Positions 12,604 through 24,769 are shown, counted from the stretch's first letter. The stretch is DNA of 64,000 nt from Ceratobasidium sp. AG-K (GCA_037039685.1 JAWNGF010000002.1:806001-870000), one strand, 5' to 3'. Translations and numbers: made by a program. Notes: generated by a model from the letters alone, not told the origin.

Positions 12604-13775
12604 AGGGTCGGATTTTAAGGGCGACAGTATAGGATCCCTGTGCATAAATACGTCTGTCATGTCCAATGCGAGCTCATTATACCACTCCGCACGTTTCGAG
12701 GTAGTCATGCACCTGCAGTAGAGTTTACGGCGTGCATGGAAGTCGTGCTTCTACGACGCGACCGGCGCGTTCGATTTGTGCTAACATTCTCCTCATCGGA
12801 TATTTAGGTTGCGATACAACTTTGGTCCTGGGTACCCAATCCATCATGGGCTAGCAAGAGCTTATAGATCCATTGCACATATATTTCCTTGTGCTCTCTG
12901 TGTGAAACCTGGTATGTAGTGTAACGACAGCTTAAAAGCGGTTCAGTAGATATATCGGAGCCCTGACTCTTCTGGACACACAAGAAAAGTCTCCACCGGG
13001 GTTTCCCCTCCTTTGTGCACTCAGGGTGTATGCTGTGCAGTGTTGCTTAGCCATATGCGAGAAATGTTCGCAGTGGAACGTTTCGAGTTGAAAACCCTGG
13101 CCCAATGTACGGTTGAAACCTCGATGTGCTAATTACGATAAGTGTATCTACGCTACGCAGTTGAGCATACTAGGACTAAACCTAAGTGGGGTACAGGAGT
13201 ACATAGGGGTCGATAGCCGGCCTTCTCGGTCATATGTTAAAGCGTGTCGGCGGAAGGTCTACGCCAAGTGATTCTGTCCTCAGCGTATGCGTCTGTGCTG
13301 TGCCGTTTAGCTATGGCGACCATTTCGGGATATTTGATATCGCAAGCAATTATCGTGTACCTTGATACGGCAAGTAGGAAAATCTGTGTAGTTCAATATG
13401 ATTAAATCATTTCCCAACGTCACTCCATGGTGCAAGTATGAGTTCTCTACCTCGTCTGCGAGACGACCAAGCTACGATCTAGCAAAGTTTCCGGGATTTC
13501 GTATTACACGTCCTGGACGTGCCAAGCTTGGCGTCTATGCAATGGATTTAGGGAGCAAAGAAGCCCTTGCTCAGGTGACTGGCCATCCAGCCCACGCTCG
13601 CATGTTGGTATCCCGGGATCCTAGGGTATTTGCATGTGGTGTACAGCCTTGATCGTTAGTATGCCCAACTTAGAACCGCTCACCTTCTATTGGATCTTTC
13701 TGATCTCTTGGGTATATTCGATAGCGACATAAAGCTCGCTTTATCGTAGGTCCCTGCTCGTCGTACTCAATTTTG
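12604..13775. other. Intergenic region between two SIT-like genes
   Basis: About 1.17 kb without a recognised gene. Two stretches (about 13015-13075 and 13270-13325) resemble each other loosely and may be decayed duplicated sequence. A short open frame at 13398-13652 has no family signal. The region must hold the promoter of copy 3. Confidence 0.45.
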
Positions 13776-16320
13776 ATGCAATCCGACAGCAGCTTGCATC
13801 GGCCAACCGTGGACGGACATCGGACTGGCACCGATGAGGCCCCTATTCTCAACAAGCCCCAATACCAAGACCCTCTGACTAACCCCGGGGTCGCGTTCTC
13901 GGATTCGGTTGCACAGTCTCTGACAAAGAACCTATCTTGGACACTGTGCATCCTTTTCGGGATTATAATATTTATCACTTCGCTCCATGATATCACTACG
14001 GCGTTCTCCCCACTCATGGCATCAGCGGACGATTGGGGAGAAACAACTAATTTTATGCTGTCCCTGGAGATACACTACGCCAGGCCCGTTATATGTGAGC
14101 ATCTCTTATACAGTTTTTCTTCTGCATCCGGTGGGTCATGTCACTGATTTTCCTGTGGTTAGGGGTCTTTGGTGTCTTGGTTTTCACCAGGTTGGCCGAC
14201 GTTTACTCACGGCCGACTGCCTCTGTGACTGCCCGTGAGTGTTTGAGACCGGATCAGATACTCCTCAATAGGCTAATATATTCCCCATAAAGTGACTGTC
14301 TTTACGTTGGGTAAGATCGCGTGCCAGCTAGGCAGCGTTGCCGGTCAAGGTTGCTAAGCATAAGCTTTCGCTATGTAGGGAGTGTCATTGCTGCTGCTGC
14401 ACCGAATGTCTCGACACTTGCAGTCGGGGTCTTGTTGCATATGATGTGGGTGAACGCGAGCTATACCCCTTGCTATGCGCTGAAAGAACGTGGGACAGTG
14501 CTAGTGCTGGAATCAGCAACCTCGTTACTCTCTTCATCGCAGACCACACGCCGTTGAAATGGCGTGGTCTCGTTCTCTCCTTGGCATACTTTCCCTACAT
14601 CATAAATATGTGGGTAGCTCCACGTATACAACAGAATCTAAATTGGCGATGGCATTGTAAGTAATCAATCATGTATGTAGCGTCGTTTATATGAGTACTA
14701 AGTTACATATTTTTATCAGATGGACTGTACGTATATGCATTGTGCGCACCCTACGCGCATATACTTATATTTTATCATAGGTTTGTTATAATAATCCCTC
14801 TGATCTGTGCTCCGGCTCTCGCAATTATGTTTCTGGTAGGATTTCGTCAGAAATCAAAGCCACCCCAGGTCTTGGGGAAACTGGGCCGTGATCTGATGAA
14901 GATGGATCTGCTTGGCCTTTTACTCTTTGTTACAGGGTTTGCGCTCACGAAGTACGGCCTTGAGTATTGGCGAGGATATGATAAAGGTCCGTAGCATTTG
15001 AGACAAAAGCCAACGCCAGGATACTGAGGCAAGTAATATTGCGGTAGAATACCCTTCGCGAATTATGTTAGCTTTAGGACTTATACTTCTGTTTCCATGT
15101 CTTTTTGCATGGGAGGCCATATATGCGCCTTTCCCCTTGATGCCCAAAAGCGTCTTGAATACAAGGGGTGTAAAGTGCGCCGTTTTGGCTGCCTTCTTCT
15201 CCCAGCTAGCAAGCAGGCTCGCGATCGGCGGCTTCAACAAGCTCTTGTCTCCAGCGTTATGGTAAATATGATACACGCTGCATTTCCATGTTTGACATTA
15301 ATTAAACCCCACAGGAATGCAAATCTATATGGATACATGTTAGTCGCACCATCCATGGCAAACAGTGTGTCAGCCCCGATCTTTGGTTTGGTTTTCCTTT
15401 TGACCCAACGCTACAAGGCACGTTATAAGACGAGACTTACTGGAATACTAACTGAAGTGTATTTACCCAGCTGTCACTACTGGTGGCGAATGGATTTTTC
15501 ATCTTGTGAGTACTGAAGATAGTCTCTACAAAATTTTTTATGAAATCAAGCTGAATTTTCATTTCATTAGGGGGGTTGGGCTGATGGTCCATTGTGCGCG
15601 TACTACAACTCAGCCAGGCTCCCACCCACCTATCAGTCTCATTGTAAGTATTTCCTTAGCTCCTCGGTGGCACCTAATCACGGACTATGCGTTTAGTTTG
15701 TCGCCCAAATTTTGAGTGGGATCGGACGGGTTGGAGTCGACCTTGGACTGTCTGTGGGATCTCAGGCCTCAGTGTCGCATGACAACTTGGCAACGGTTAT
15801 CGCACTGATAATTGTTTGGCCATCAGTAGCAGATATTTTGTACGGACGAATCTCCTCAGAGATATTAGTGTGAGTTACGGTCTTGTACGCTTAGTTTCTG
15901 AACTAACGCTTACATGTCGCATAAAGCAAAAAGGCGATTTGGGAGAACTCCTCGTATGTAACTATTCTGAGTTTAGCACTTGGCATGTGTGAGTTTAGCT
16001 CCCATTAGTTCTCGAAGATTATGTATTAATCCTATATTTTAGCCTTCGTTTGCCTCATCTTTTCCCTTTTCATGCCGAATTACGTGCTGGGATCCACTCA
16101 TAATATGGCAGAAGAGAAGAGCACTGGGGAGAGCGTGGTTCAGGTGACAACGAGACTCGCCCCACTAGTACTGTTTGAGAAAGCTTGCTCTAACTTCACT
16201 GTTTTTTTTTTATTTTTATTTTTTTTAATGTTTTCTTGCGATATACTTGTGCTTGGGAGATGCCGCGATAAGTGTAATATACCCTTCAGATCACTTAAAA
16301 GGCATTTGTGTTGCGCATAG
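13776..16320 (+). CDS. Siderophore-iron-transporter-like MFS protein (cluster copy 3)
   Basis: The best preserved of the three tandem copies. It starts MQSDSSLHRP at 13776 and splices through about 14 exons in frame. Family blocks are WTLCILFGIIIF (first membrane segment), IWVFGVLVFTRLADVYSRP, IAAAAPNVSTLAVGVLLH, LFIADHTPLKWRGL, NMWVAPRIQ, an NWRWHYGLF junction, MDLLGLLLFVTGFAL, EAIYAPFPLMPK and the late segment SVSHDNLATVIAL. One junction at 15418 has GC instead of GT at the donor (AAG|GCACGT), aligned exactly with a normal GT donor in copy 2. The last exon reads through a T-rich tract (16201-16233) and adds a hydrophobic, Cys-rich tail that copy 2 lacks. The gene ends about 60 bp from the convergent ABC-F gene. 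Iron-siderophore uptake is inferred from the family. Confidence 0.78.
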
Positions 16321-16380
16321 CGTGCATGGAATCGACTTGAGCAGTATCGTAACAACCAGCCTAATCGAATCGACGCGGGT

Positions 16381-19276
16381 TCAGCTCGACCGCAACCTCT
16401 TTTCGATGATGGTGACATACTTTGGACAGGCAAAAGTGAACAAATGTGCGATGAAAGAGAGAGCGGCACTCACGTCATTTACTCCGCCTGGAAGCGGTCT
16501 CAGTTTGCCTTTGGGCCCGACTCGATACACAGTTCCAGTCTTTCCCGGATCATCTGGGTCCCCTTCCCCTTCCTCTTCCTCTTCCCCTTCCGATTCATCG
16601 ATCGGTTCATCGCCCTCGGGAATTAACGAAGCCCCCTCGATTACACATCGAACTAGGTGCCGATCATGACTGACGAGTAGCACAGCGCCTTTGTAGCCAC
16701 GAAGTGCCCGCATGAGCCCTATGTTTGTATCCTACACAATGGGTCTGGTCAGGCGGCCTGGTATTAACCCCACTGTTGTTTCCAATTACCATATCAAGGT
16801 GGGTAGACACTTCATCAAGAACTAAGAGATCCGGTGCTGGGTAGACGATCAAAGCTAGGGCCAGCCGAACCTACGCGTAGTATCAGCATCGCATATAGTC
16901 AACCTGATTGTGTGCATACCTTTTGCCCGCCGGACAAGGTCCCGATCGGATTGGTCGCAATACGCCCTTGCAAACCAAAGCTCCCCAAAAACCGCCTTGA
17001 GGTTCCTTCATCAATGTTAATGTTGTGACGAGTCTTCAGTTCCTCGATAAAATGGTCTAAGGAGGAGCAAGCGCCGACTTTAGGGTCGGTCAGCTCCTCG
17101 ACCGAATGCTGCGAGTAATACCTTATTATCGATGGATAGCTTTAGTCAGGAGACATCGGTTTATTGAAGATCTAGATTATGTTCTCACCCAATACGGAGG
17201 CGTGGATGCATCTCAACGACCCCCTTTGTTGGCTTCAGTTGGCCGATGAGCAACTTGACCAAAGTAGACTTTCCTTCCCCATTCTTTCCCACAAGGCCTA
17301 CCCTGTCGCCTGGATGAACTGTTATGGTGACATTGTCCAAGATCGTTGGACCGGACTTGGAATAGCGATAGGACACACTGGTTGCGGAACATAACGCTCC
17401 CGGAAATCGAAGATCCTCGGGTTCGGGAAAGGGCAAGTTTACGGGCGGGTCTATGCTTTCCATCTCCACCTCGGCGCGGCTCGTGAGATGGTATCCTTGT
17501 TGGATGAATAAATTAGATAGTCAAATTCATTTGAATAACCCATACCTCCAAAATCACGATTGAGTTTGAATCTATTTTCGAGCGCATCAACTTCACAAGC
17601 ATCCTGCGGTCGACAGCCATTATATGCCTACCTATGTCCTTTGTCATTCACTTCGACACCAAAACGATCATCCAGCTTCTTCTGTCGAATCTTGGCCATT
17701 CTCGCCTTGTTGTCATCTCCTGACTTGCGAGCAGCACGCGCGCCTTCAGCTATACTTTTCTCAATCGCATCCCGCTTCTTGTCCAGAGCATCGCGCATAC
17801 GAGTTTGATATTTTCGCTTTTTAGCAGCAGCTCGTTCCTGGGCTGATATCGCGCCTTCATAATACGACAGCTTTTGTTCGCGAAGTATAATGGTTTCTTC
17901 AGTTACTTCATCCAAAAAGTCGCGATCGTGCGCAACGATTAGGATAGTAGCCCCTTCAAGATTTGTAAGATATCTCTGGAGCCAAATCACGGATGGAATG
18001 TCGAGGTAGTTAGTTGGTTCATCCAGAATTAGCTAAACAATGGTCAATATAGTACGTATCGCTCGCACTTAGGGACGACATACCAAGTCGGGCTTCTGCA
18101 AAAGCGCGCTTGCGAGCGTGCATCTAGAGCGCCATCCACCGCTCATAGCGCTAAACGGCTTGTCCAGCTCCTCAGCTGAGAAACCAAGGCCACGGAGGAT
18201 TACCCGTGCATTGGATTCGGTTGCCTCTGCGTTAATCTTGGTTACCCATAAGCATAAGCAATGTTCAAGTCTAAGCAACGCGAGTACACGTACCGATTCT
18301 AGCGTTTCTTGGATCTCCACAAGCAGCTCGTTCGCGGCGGTGTGCGTGGCCGCTGCAGCCTCTGGGCTTATATCAATGGCCTTCTCTTTGGCTGATGCCA
18401 GCCTGAACCCAATTAGAGTGTGCTCGCTCGGGCCACAGGAAAGCGAGCTACTTACTCGCTTCCAGGTCTGCAACCTGCTTCTCACACACCAGGAGGTGTT
18501 TGCGGCTTCAGCGCCACGGGCCCCACTACGCTTGAGGGCAATTTTCTGTGCTAACTCCAACTCTTTCAGCGCCCTTGCATGACGCAACGTGACCAGCGCC
18601 TCCATCAGTTGAGCCTCTGAGTCGGATTCCAATGCAGGGGCCAAAGCTGAAACTAGGTGAGCAATAACCCCATGCCGGGGGAAATGGCTCTTACTCTTGT
18701 ACTCCCACATTGCCGACTCTCTTCGCGAATCGCTTCGAACTACGACCTGCACGACGGTGGACTCTGACACGCTCCCAACTTGGCTTGGACCCAATACAGA
18801 GTCATCGACTTGACCAACAAGTAGGATGCGAAGGTTTTCAGGGACTCCGGGAATTATTTTATCCGCGAGGGCTTTGAGAATTGCTACAAAAAAGCATTAG
18901 ACGACTTCAAACAACTTCAACAGCATACATACTTGATTTCCCTTGTCCATTCCTACCAACTAATCCATACCGTACGCCAGTCTTCAAACGTAAATGAGAG
19001 TCGACCAAAATATCCTTGTTACCAATCGAGATGTTTACTAGGGAGCATGGTAAATTTCCGAACAACGATTTGTCGCCGCTACTTTACCTGTATGCAAATC
19101 AATCTAGAAGTCAATCTCAATTAGATTATGTACTAAACCACAGGAGGATTCAGTATTACCTCCTTGGATAATGTAATCAAGGTATCGACGTGGAAACGGG
19201 AGGTCTGAGAGGTTGCGACGATCTTGCTGGTTGAAGATTTAGTCCCCTTGGAGGCCTTAGTCTTTGAGCTAGACAT
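16381..19276 (-). CDS. ABC-F family ATPase (ARB1/GCN20-like)
   Basis: Soluble protein with two ATP-binding cassettes and no membrane domain; ABC-F proteins work in ribosome biogenesis or translation. It starts MSSSKTKASK at 19276. Cassette 1 has Walker A GRNGQGKSS, signature MSGGW and Walker B LILDEPTNYLD. A charged linker rich in Lys/Arg/Ala (about 17640-17880) follows. Cassette 2 has Walker A GKNGEGKST, signature LSGGQ and Walker B LLVLDEVSTHLD, where the usual DEPTNHLD is changed to DEVSTHLD. An acidic Glu/Asp patch precedes a final exon encoding YVTIIEKRLRSS. The last intron (about 16414-16475) was placed because its removal joins GGVND to YVTII in frame. The precise subfamily is uncertain. 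Confidence 0.85.
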
Positions 19277-19583
19277 ATTAATAGAATGGATCAAAGCGCA
19301 GGGCGGTTAAAGACGCGAAAAGACAATAGTGATTGAAGTAGGGGGCGGCGTTTGCAGTGATTTTGCCGGCAGTTACCCTTGGGTTGATAAAGCAGTAAGC
19401 TCGACTCGACTCATTGACGTACTTCCAATGTTTCGCTCCCGTTGGATCCACGTGTTATAGAGCTATGACTCGCTAGCCCCAGTCGTGCACTTCGACGACA
19501 GGCAAGATGGCGCCAAGTATGACTCGGGTCCGAATTTCGCACCGAACCACGTGAGATTGGGACTTGCACGCTCCACCATCACA
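19277..19583. promoter_or_regulatory. Divergent promoter region, ABC-F / glyoxalase II
   Basis: Roughly 300 bp separate the ABC-F start codon from the first in-frame ATG of the glyoxalase II gene on the other strand. No clear core motif was seen. Inferred from orientation. Confidence 0.4.
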
Positions 19584-20801
19584 ATGACGCTGACGAGGTG
19601 CCTCGGTCGATTGCGTTCGTTTCCTACGCTCAACAAAGTCAACACTCACCGCAACTTTCACCCCACGTACAAGTTAGTAAGTTCTCTGTACAATTCCCGT
19701 TCCGAGTTTCACACTCTCACAATCCACTCCCTTGACTTCGAACATTCCGCATGATTCAGAGCATCGATGCGAGTCGTCCCTGTACCCGTCCGCAGCGATA
19801 ATTACGCATACCTTCTGATTGACGATGCCACCAAGAAGGCGGCCGCAGTCGACCCGTTTGATGTGCCCAAAGTACAAGCGCAAGCCGAGAAAGAAGGTGT
19901 TCACCTTTCTGCACTGATCACGACCCACCATCATGCTGGTGTGTAGACTGTAATGTTCTCAGCTTTACCCCCACTGATATACTACGCCCCTGGGTATGTT
20001 TAGACCACTCCGGGGGTAACAATGATTTCGTAAGGACCTAACGACAGCGGAATTCACGAACGATCTAACCGGCTAGCGCAGCACTCGGCCTATCCCGACG
20101 CCCCTGTATACGGCGGCTCAGATAAGATTCCGGCGCTCACTCGCCTTGTAAAGGATGGAGACACATTCTCCATCGGCGAGAGTGTCAATGTCAGGAAAGT
20201 CATTGACCAATTAGCGTTGATAACATCCGTACTTATACTCCAGCAGATGTCTAGCTACACCCTGCCATACGCAAGACTCGATTTGCTATTACATTGAGGA
20301 TGCGGCCCAACCAGAACAAAAAGGGGTGTTTACTGGGTGAATTGTCCCATAATTAAGGAGACACCCCCATGACTAATATAGCTGCAGAGACACCCTATTT
20401 CTGGGAGGCTGCGGCCGCTTCTTCGAAGGGACGGCAGAGGAGATGCACAAAGCTTTGTCGTACCTTGGCACGCTCCCGGAAACAACGGTAGTATATAATG
20501 GCCACGAATACACTAAGTCATCATTGGCGTTTGGAGTCCATATTGATCCTAGTGCTCCAGGCATCGAGAAACTTCGCAAGCTCGCCGAAGAGGAAATAAC
20601 AACCGGCAAGTCGACCATCGCGGACGAGAAGCAGTGGAACGTTTTTATGAGGCTCGACAGTGACGCCGTCAAGTACGTGCCTACTCTCGTCACTAATGCA
20701 ACTGGTGGAGCTACATGATCTACTCAATACAGAGCGGCGACCAAAGCCAGCGTGACATCGACGCAATGGCAAAACTGCGCGAAATGAAAAACTCGTATTA
20801 G
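19584..20801 (+). CDS. Hydroxyacylglutathione hydrolase (glyoxalase II)
   Basis: Metallo-beta-lactamase-fold enzyme that hydrolyses S-D-lactoylglutathione to D-lactate and glutathione. Metal ligands are visible as TTHHHADHSGGN (split by an intron), TPCHTQD, FTGDTLFLGGCGRFF and YNGHEYT, and the C-terminus is the family-like DIDAMAKLREMKNSY. Two starts are possible. ATG 19584 gives an Arg-rich, Ser/Thr-rich leader (MTLTRCLGRLRSF) resembling a mitochondrial presequence; it splices in frame (intron 19673-19759) to ATG 19767 (MRVVPVPVRSDNYAYLL), which alone would give the cytosolic enzyme. The last intron was placed at about 20673-20738 so that the conserved C-terminus is read. Length is about 260 residues from the internal start. 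Confidence 0.88.
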
Positions 20802-21741
20802 GGCTAAACAAGTTGCTGATTTATAAGCGCTATCCGACTCCGAATCAGTGTTATTCGTTGATCTGAATACTGTACAATAAATAAAAACATTGCTCTATCA
20901 CAGCGGTAATAGGTCGGCCCTCGACGTTGGATGCCCATTTGACATACAGCACGGGGATCGGAGTCCTTGAAGGCTGTGAGAGGTTCGTGTGAGCTCACTT
21001 CTTTTTCCTTGAGCCTCCTTAACCGCATTTGAGAACAAGCGTCTGAAATAGGTGCTATCATTACGAGTGGGCATAGAGTAGAGAGCCATACCGGGTTGAC
21101 ATCATCTTGTGGAATGAATGATCGGAACCAAGTGGGAGAGGGAGGTATGGCACAAGAAGTTGCCGGGATTTTCCACTAAATGTGGCACCGATCACTCCTC
21201 CGGCTTCGGCAAACGATGATCTGGCTAACCGGAGCACACGTGACTCATACTTCACATGGCTGCCGATCCCCCTTGTAGTTTCAGAAGGTTAATTTGGCGA
21301 GTTCCGGTGCCTTTACCTAGATCGCGACCAATTACCCGGTCGTGTGGGGGCGGCTGGACATGCTGCTATTTGGTTCTGAGGAACCTTCCGGATGGCTCTC
21401 GTCGCTCGCTGAATTCTGGGCGTGCTTACTAGTGGGTGCCATGGCCTCTGGGATAACATTTCTCCCCCGACACTTGCTGCCGTGTGCGGGGCTTCTGACG
21501 ACCTGGCTTCTTTTCGCGCTCTCGAGTCTGCCTGGAGTCGTACTTAACCTTGACACCCGCGCTGGCTCGCTGTTTGTTCGTACTCCCCTTTTCGTTTCCG
21601 CGCTTGACCTATCCCGGAGGGCCGCGATCGTGGTATCCCATTAACCGCAGCTACCATACGGCCCAGACTACAGCCCGCTCAGCTGCAACTTGTATCCGCC
21701 CACCGGCTCCCACCCACAGGTCCCCCACCCACCCAAACCCC
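20802..21741. other. Intergenic region, no gene recognised
   Basis: About 940 bp between glyoxalase II and the DUF6533 gene. An open frame at about 21342-21644 is hydrophobic, but no domain was recognised and no splice link to the next gene was found. The 3' part must contain the DUF6533 promoter. Confidence 0.45.
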
Positions 21742-23726
21742 ATGGCGGAAGCAGCCGGATCAGCAGCTCTACAATCGGCTCTTCACGAGCTGAAAGTCGC
21801 AGTTGAGCATGTGTTTATCAGCCGGTGAGCATTTGTGGATCGGGTTGCGAAATGAACTGTGGCTTGTGCTAAACCTGTCACAGGTACATGGGTGTCGCTG
21901 GATACGCGCTCTTGATATACGACCACTTGCTTCACTTTTCCCGCCGAGGTATGATTCACCCGACCAGACATTCCCTCGTGTCACTCAACGCCAGAGCCTT
22001 TAGGTGGAGCTGGTATGGAAGGCTGATAAGCGAAACACTGTCACATGGTTGTTCCTCCTGGTACGCCCCCATGACTAGCAAAATTGCGAATATTAAACGT
22101 TCGGATCGTTCTAGAACCGATACCTCGTTCCGATCATCCTGGGGATTGATCTTTACGACAAAGGCGGCTTGGCTAGTCATTTGACTGTTGACTTTTGTCA
22201 AAAATGGTTTATTATCGAGGGTTATCTCAACGTCTTCTCATTGTGAGGGTTTCCTTACATGGAAATTGGTACACGGGCTGACATGAACCCACTATGTAGC
22301 GCTGCCGTTCATGGTGCGTAGCCTCACAACCGGGAAACAAGCGCTGACCTCATTTCTTATTTTAGCATTGGTCGCTATGCGAGTAAATGCGGTTTGGGGT
22401 AGACGTAAATGGGTTACCATTCTGCTCTGGATTACCGGGGGCTTGTACATAGTGGGTACCTTGGCAATCATCACTCCAGGCTTGTTCCAGGTATTAGGTA
22501 TGTAGCCGATCCTGCTTCTTCTTTCTTACTTGCAGACTGATTAGCGATTTTGTGCCATTAGATCAGGTGAGCTTGCTTTGTGGTGCATCAATATGATACT
22601 TCAGTCTGCTGATCACGATCTTGGATTTCAAGGTCGCGCCAAACCCTGTATTCAATGTTTGCTTCGGAACGGTGAGTTGCTGAGCTCCAAGTTATTTTGC
22701 ATCGCTGACGACAGAGTAGATTACAACATACTTGTAAGTGCCCTCGCAGAGAATACCTCTCGCCAATTCAACTAACGCACTTCACTTTCCTGCGCCTAGT
22801 TGGACCGTCTGTATGTGCATATTTATTCTAATCACACCTCTGAATTCACCAAGCCGTTGTTCAGGGATACCGCCTATTATTTTCGAGTTAACTATCTTTT
22901 CTCTTACTATAATCAAGGCTATCGAACACAGACATAGGGCTGTGAAAACACCTGTAGCATATACCTTGTATCGTGATGGTAAGTGTAGATCACATTTTAA
23001 TCATCAGTGGACTTACAACCAGTCAATAGGATTCCTATACTTCGTTGTTATCATGAGTGCGTACCCAAGCGTTCAATATACGTAAAAAGTAGGCGACGCT
23101 GACTTGATTACATTAGTGTGCTCCATCTTCCCACTGATTGTATGGCTCGCTGGTCCTTCAACGTGTGAGCCTCATTATCGCATATATTTTACTAATCACT
23201 AATACCACTTGTCCTTTATAGTGGTTGCAATGCCCAAATACTTCACCCAGGCGAGTAAGTATTAATCATCCCAATCCCGTGATATTACCCTAATAACTAT
23301 TGGATAGTTGTCAACGTTATGGGTTTCAGACTCGTCTTGAATCTCCGCGGCTTACGGGGTGATCGTAAGCAGTTTCAAGCAATAACCTATGAACGTCACT
23401 GATTTCCATTAGGCATCATGGCTTCTTCCGGTGGAGGAACTACCGACGACATGCATTTAGAATTGAGCGATATCAAAGGCTCTCGCAACGTACCTACCCG
23501 AGGAGGATTTTCACCGGCGCCCGCACATTCTCGGCCCGGCTACTCGATGCAAAACTCAGATTTACGCGTTCCCGTCGTGGCCGAAATCCCCCAGACTAAT
23601 CCTGCCATCGACTCCCGGTGGCAGACGCAACAAATTAGGTATGCGGATCAAGTCGGCCAATCGTTTGATCAGTCTTCGAGCACAGAGAAGGGCTATCCTC
23701 CTGGCTTCGGTCCTGTGAAGGTATAG
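21742..23726 (+). CDS. DUF6533 seven-helix membrane protein
   Basis: Basidiomycete-type integral membrane protein of unknown function. It starts MAEAAGSAALQS at ATG 21742. The DUF6533 block is spread over the next exons: YMGVAGYALLIYDHLLHF, then VELVWKADKRNTVTWLFLLN and RYLVPIILGIDLYDKGG. Further hydrophobic segments follow (e.g. WVTILLWITGGLYIVGTLAI), and the cytosolic tail is Ser/Pro/Gln-rich (MASSGGGTTDDM to the TAG at 23724-23726). At 21941-21948 the frame is off by one: the exon ends CGCCGAG where six bases would keep the reading of HFS-x-EVELVWK. No alternative splice site repairs it. Middle exons between 22500 and 23330 are short and their borders are uncertain. Confidence 0.72.
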
Positions 23727-23869
23727 GCAAATTTTCGCTGGCCATGGCTTATGTATCTTATTATGTCGCACTATCTCACATTTGTTTGGATTTCAATTTT
23801 TGGATGTACGGGTCTTACGCTGCAACTACACATGTGTTTACTGTAATCGAATCACACTCTGTTCACGTG

Positions 23870-24769
23870 ATGCTTTGGCGTGTGAGCGCGACGACGATGC
23901 TCAGTAAGTGCAACCATAATAGTTTCACCCAACGATCTCAACATTTTCTATCTGCAAGTTGTAGGCCTGACGGGTGGCATCGCCTCGGGAAAATCTACTG
24001 TATCATCGTTACTCGCTGCCCATGGGTTACCTATCATAGACGCCGATCTCCTTGCTCGTCAGGTCGTGGAACCAGGTACCCCTGGCCACGGCGCTATCGT
24101 CTCGACTTTCGGTTCTAGAATCTTGAAGGAAGGAAGCCAGAAATTGATAGGAAGAAACTAGGAGACATCATCTTCAATGACGAACACAAACGTAAGCAGC
24201 TGAACGGAATTGTGCATCCTGCCGTCCGCAAGGCAATGTTTTTGGCTATTCTTCGCCATTGGATGCGCGGAGAGAGAGTTTGTATCGTGGACGTGCCTCT
24301 CCTCATCGAAACCGGGATGTGGAAGCAAGTGGGCAAGGTCATCGTGGTTTACGTGTGAGTGTTGCTCGCTTCGCGTTCTGTGTACCTCGATTGATATTCT
24401 AACTTCCTGGTGCTCCCTTCTTGTAGGTCAAAAGAGCTTCAGATGCAGAGACTCATGCGCCGTGACTCATCCGATCGTACAGCGGCGCAAGCTCGCGTAT
24501 CTTCCCAACTTCCCCTAGCAAGTAAACTAGAATATGCAGACGTAGTGATCGATAATTCTGGGTCCTTGGCCGATACGGATAGACAAATTGTCTCGCTTGT
24601 TCAAAGACTAGGGAAGGAGACCGAGTGGACTTGGCTCGTAAGCTGGCTGCTACCCCCTGTGGGGTTACTTCTAGGCGGATGGTGTCTCGCATGGCGAGCG
24701 GTCAGACGTGCGAGAAGGACCAAGCGACGACCGGCAGTTCCAAATGAAGGTGCCATTGAGCTGAGCTAA
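23870..24769 (+). CDS. Dephospho-CoA kinase (CoaE/CAB5 family) with C-terminal hydrophobic segment
   Basis: Catalyses the last step of coenzyme A synthesis, phosphorylating the ribose 3'-OH of dephospho-CoA. Visible signatures are the P-loop [32 protein letters not shown], the region around [21 protein letters not shown] and MQRLMRRD. An intron (about 23904-23964) joins the short first exon MLS to LTGG; another lies near 24355-24426. In the middle the frame slips by one base within 24128-24142: GSRILKEG reads in one frame, [12 protein letters not shown] in another. Introns that would bridge this are either under 30 nt or delete conserved residues, so an indel is likely. The protein ends with a hydrophobic stretch ([15 protein letters not shown]) and an Arg-rich tail, suggesting membrane association. 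Start may be ATG 23870 or 23897. Confidence 0.85.

Noticed and set aside
13015..13330. Possible duplicated non-coding unit in the SIT intergenic region
   Set aside because: Similarity by eye is patchy and without clear borders; not enough to call a repeat.
14440..14515. Apparent frame loss in SIT copy 3 after GVLLHM
   Set aside because: An intron with donor GTGGGTGAAC and acceptor GTGCTAG rejoins HMI to AGISNL in frame, matching an intron at the same place in copy 2.
24061..24119. GT-AG interval in CoaE that would bridge the frame slip
   Set aside because: It would delete [17 protein letters not shown], a conserved part of the enzyme, so an indel explains the slip better.
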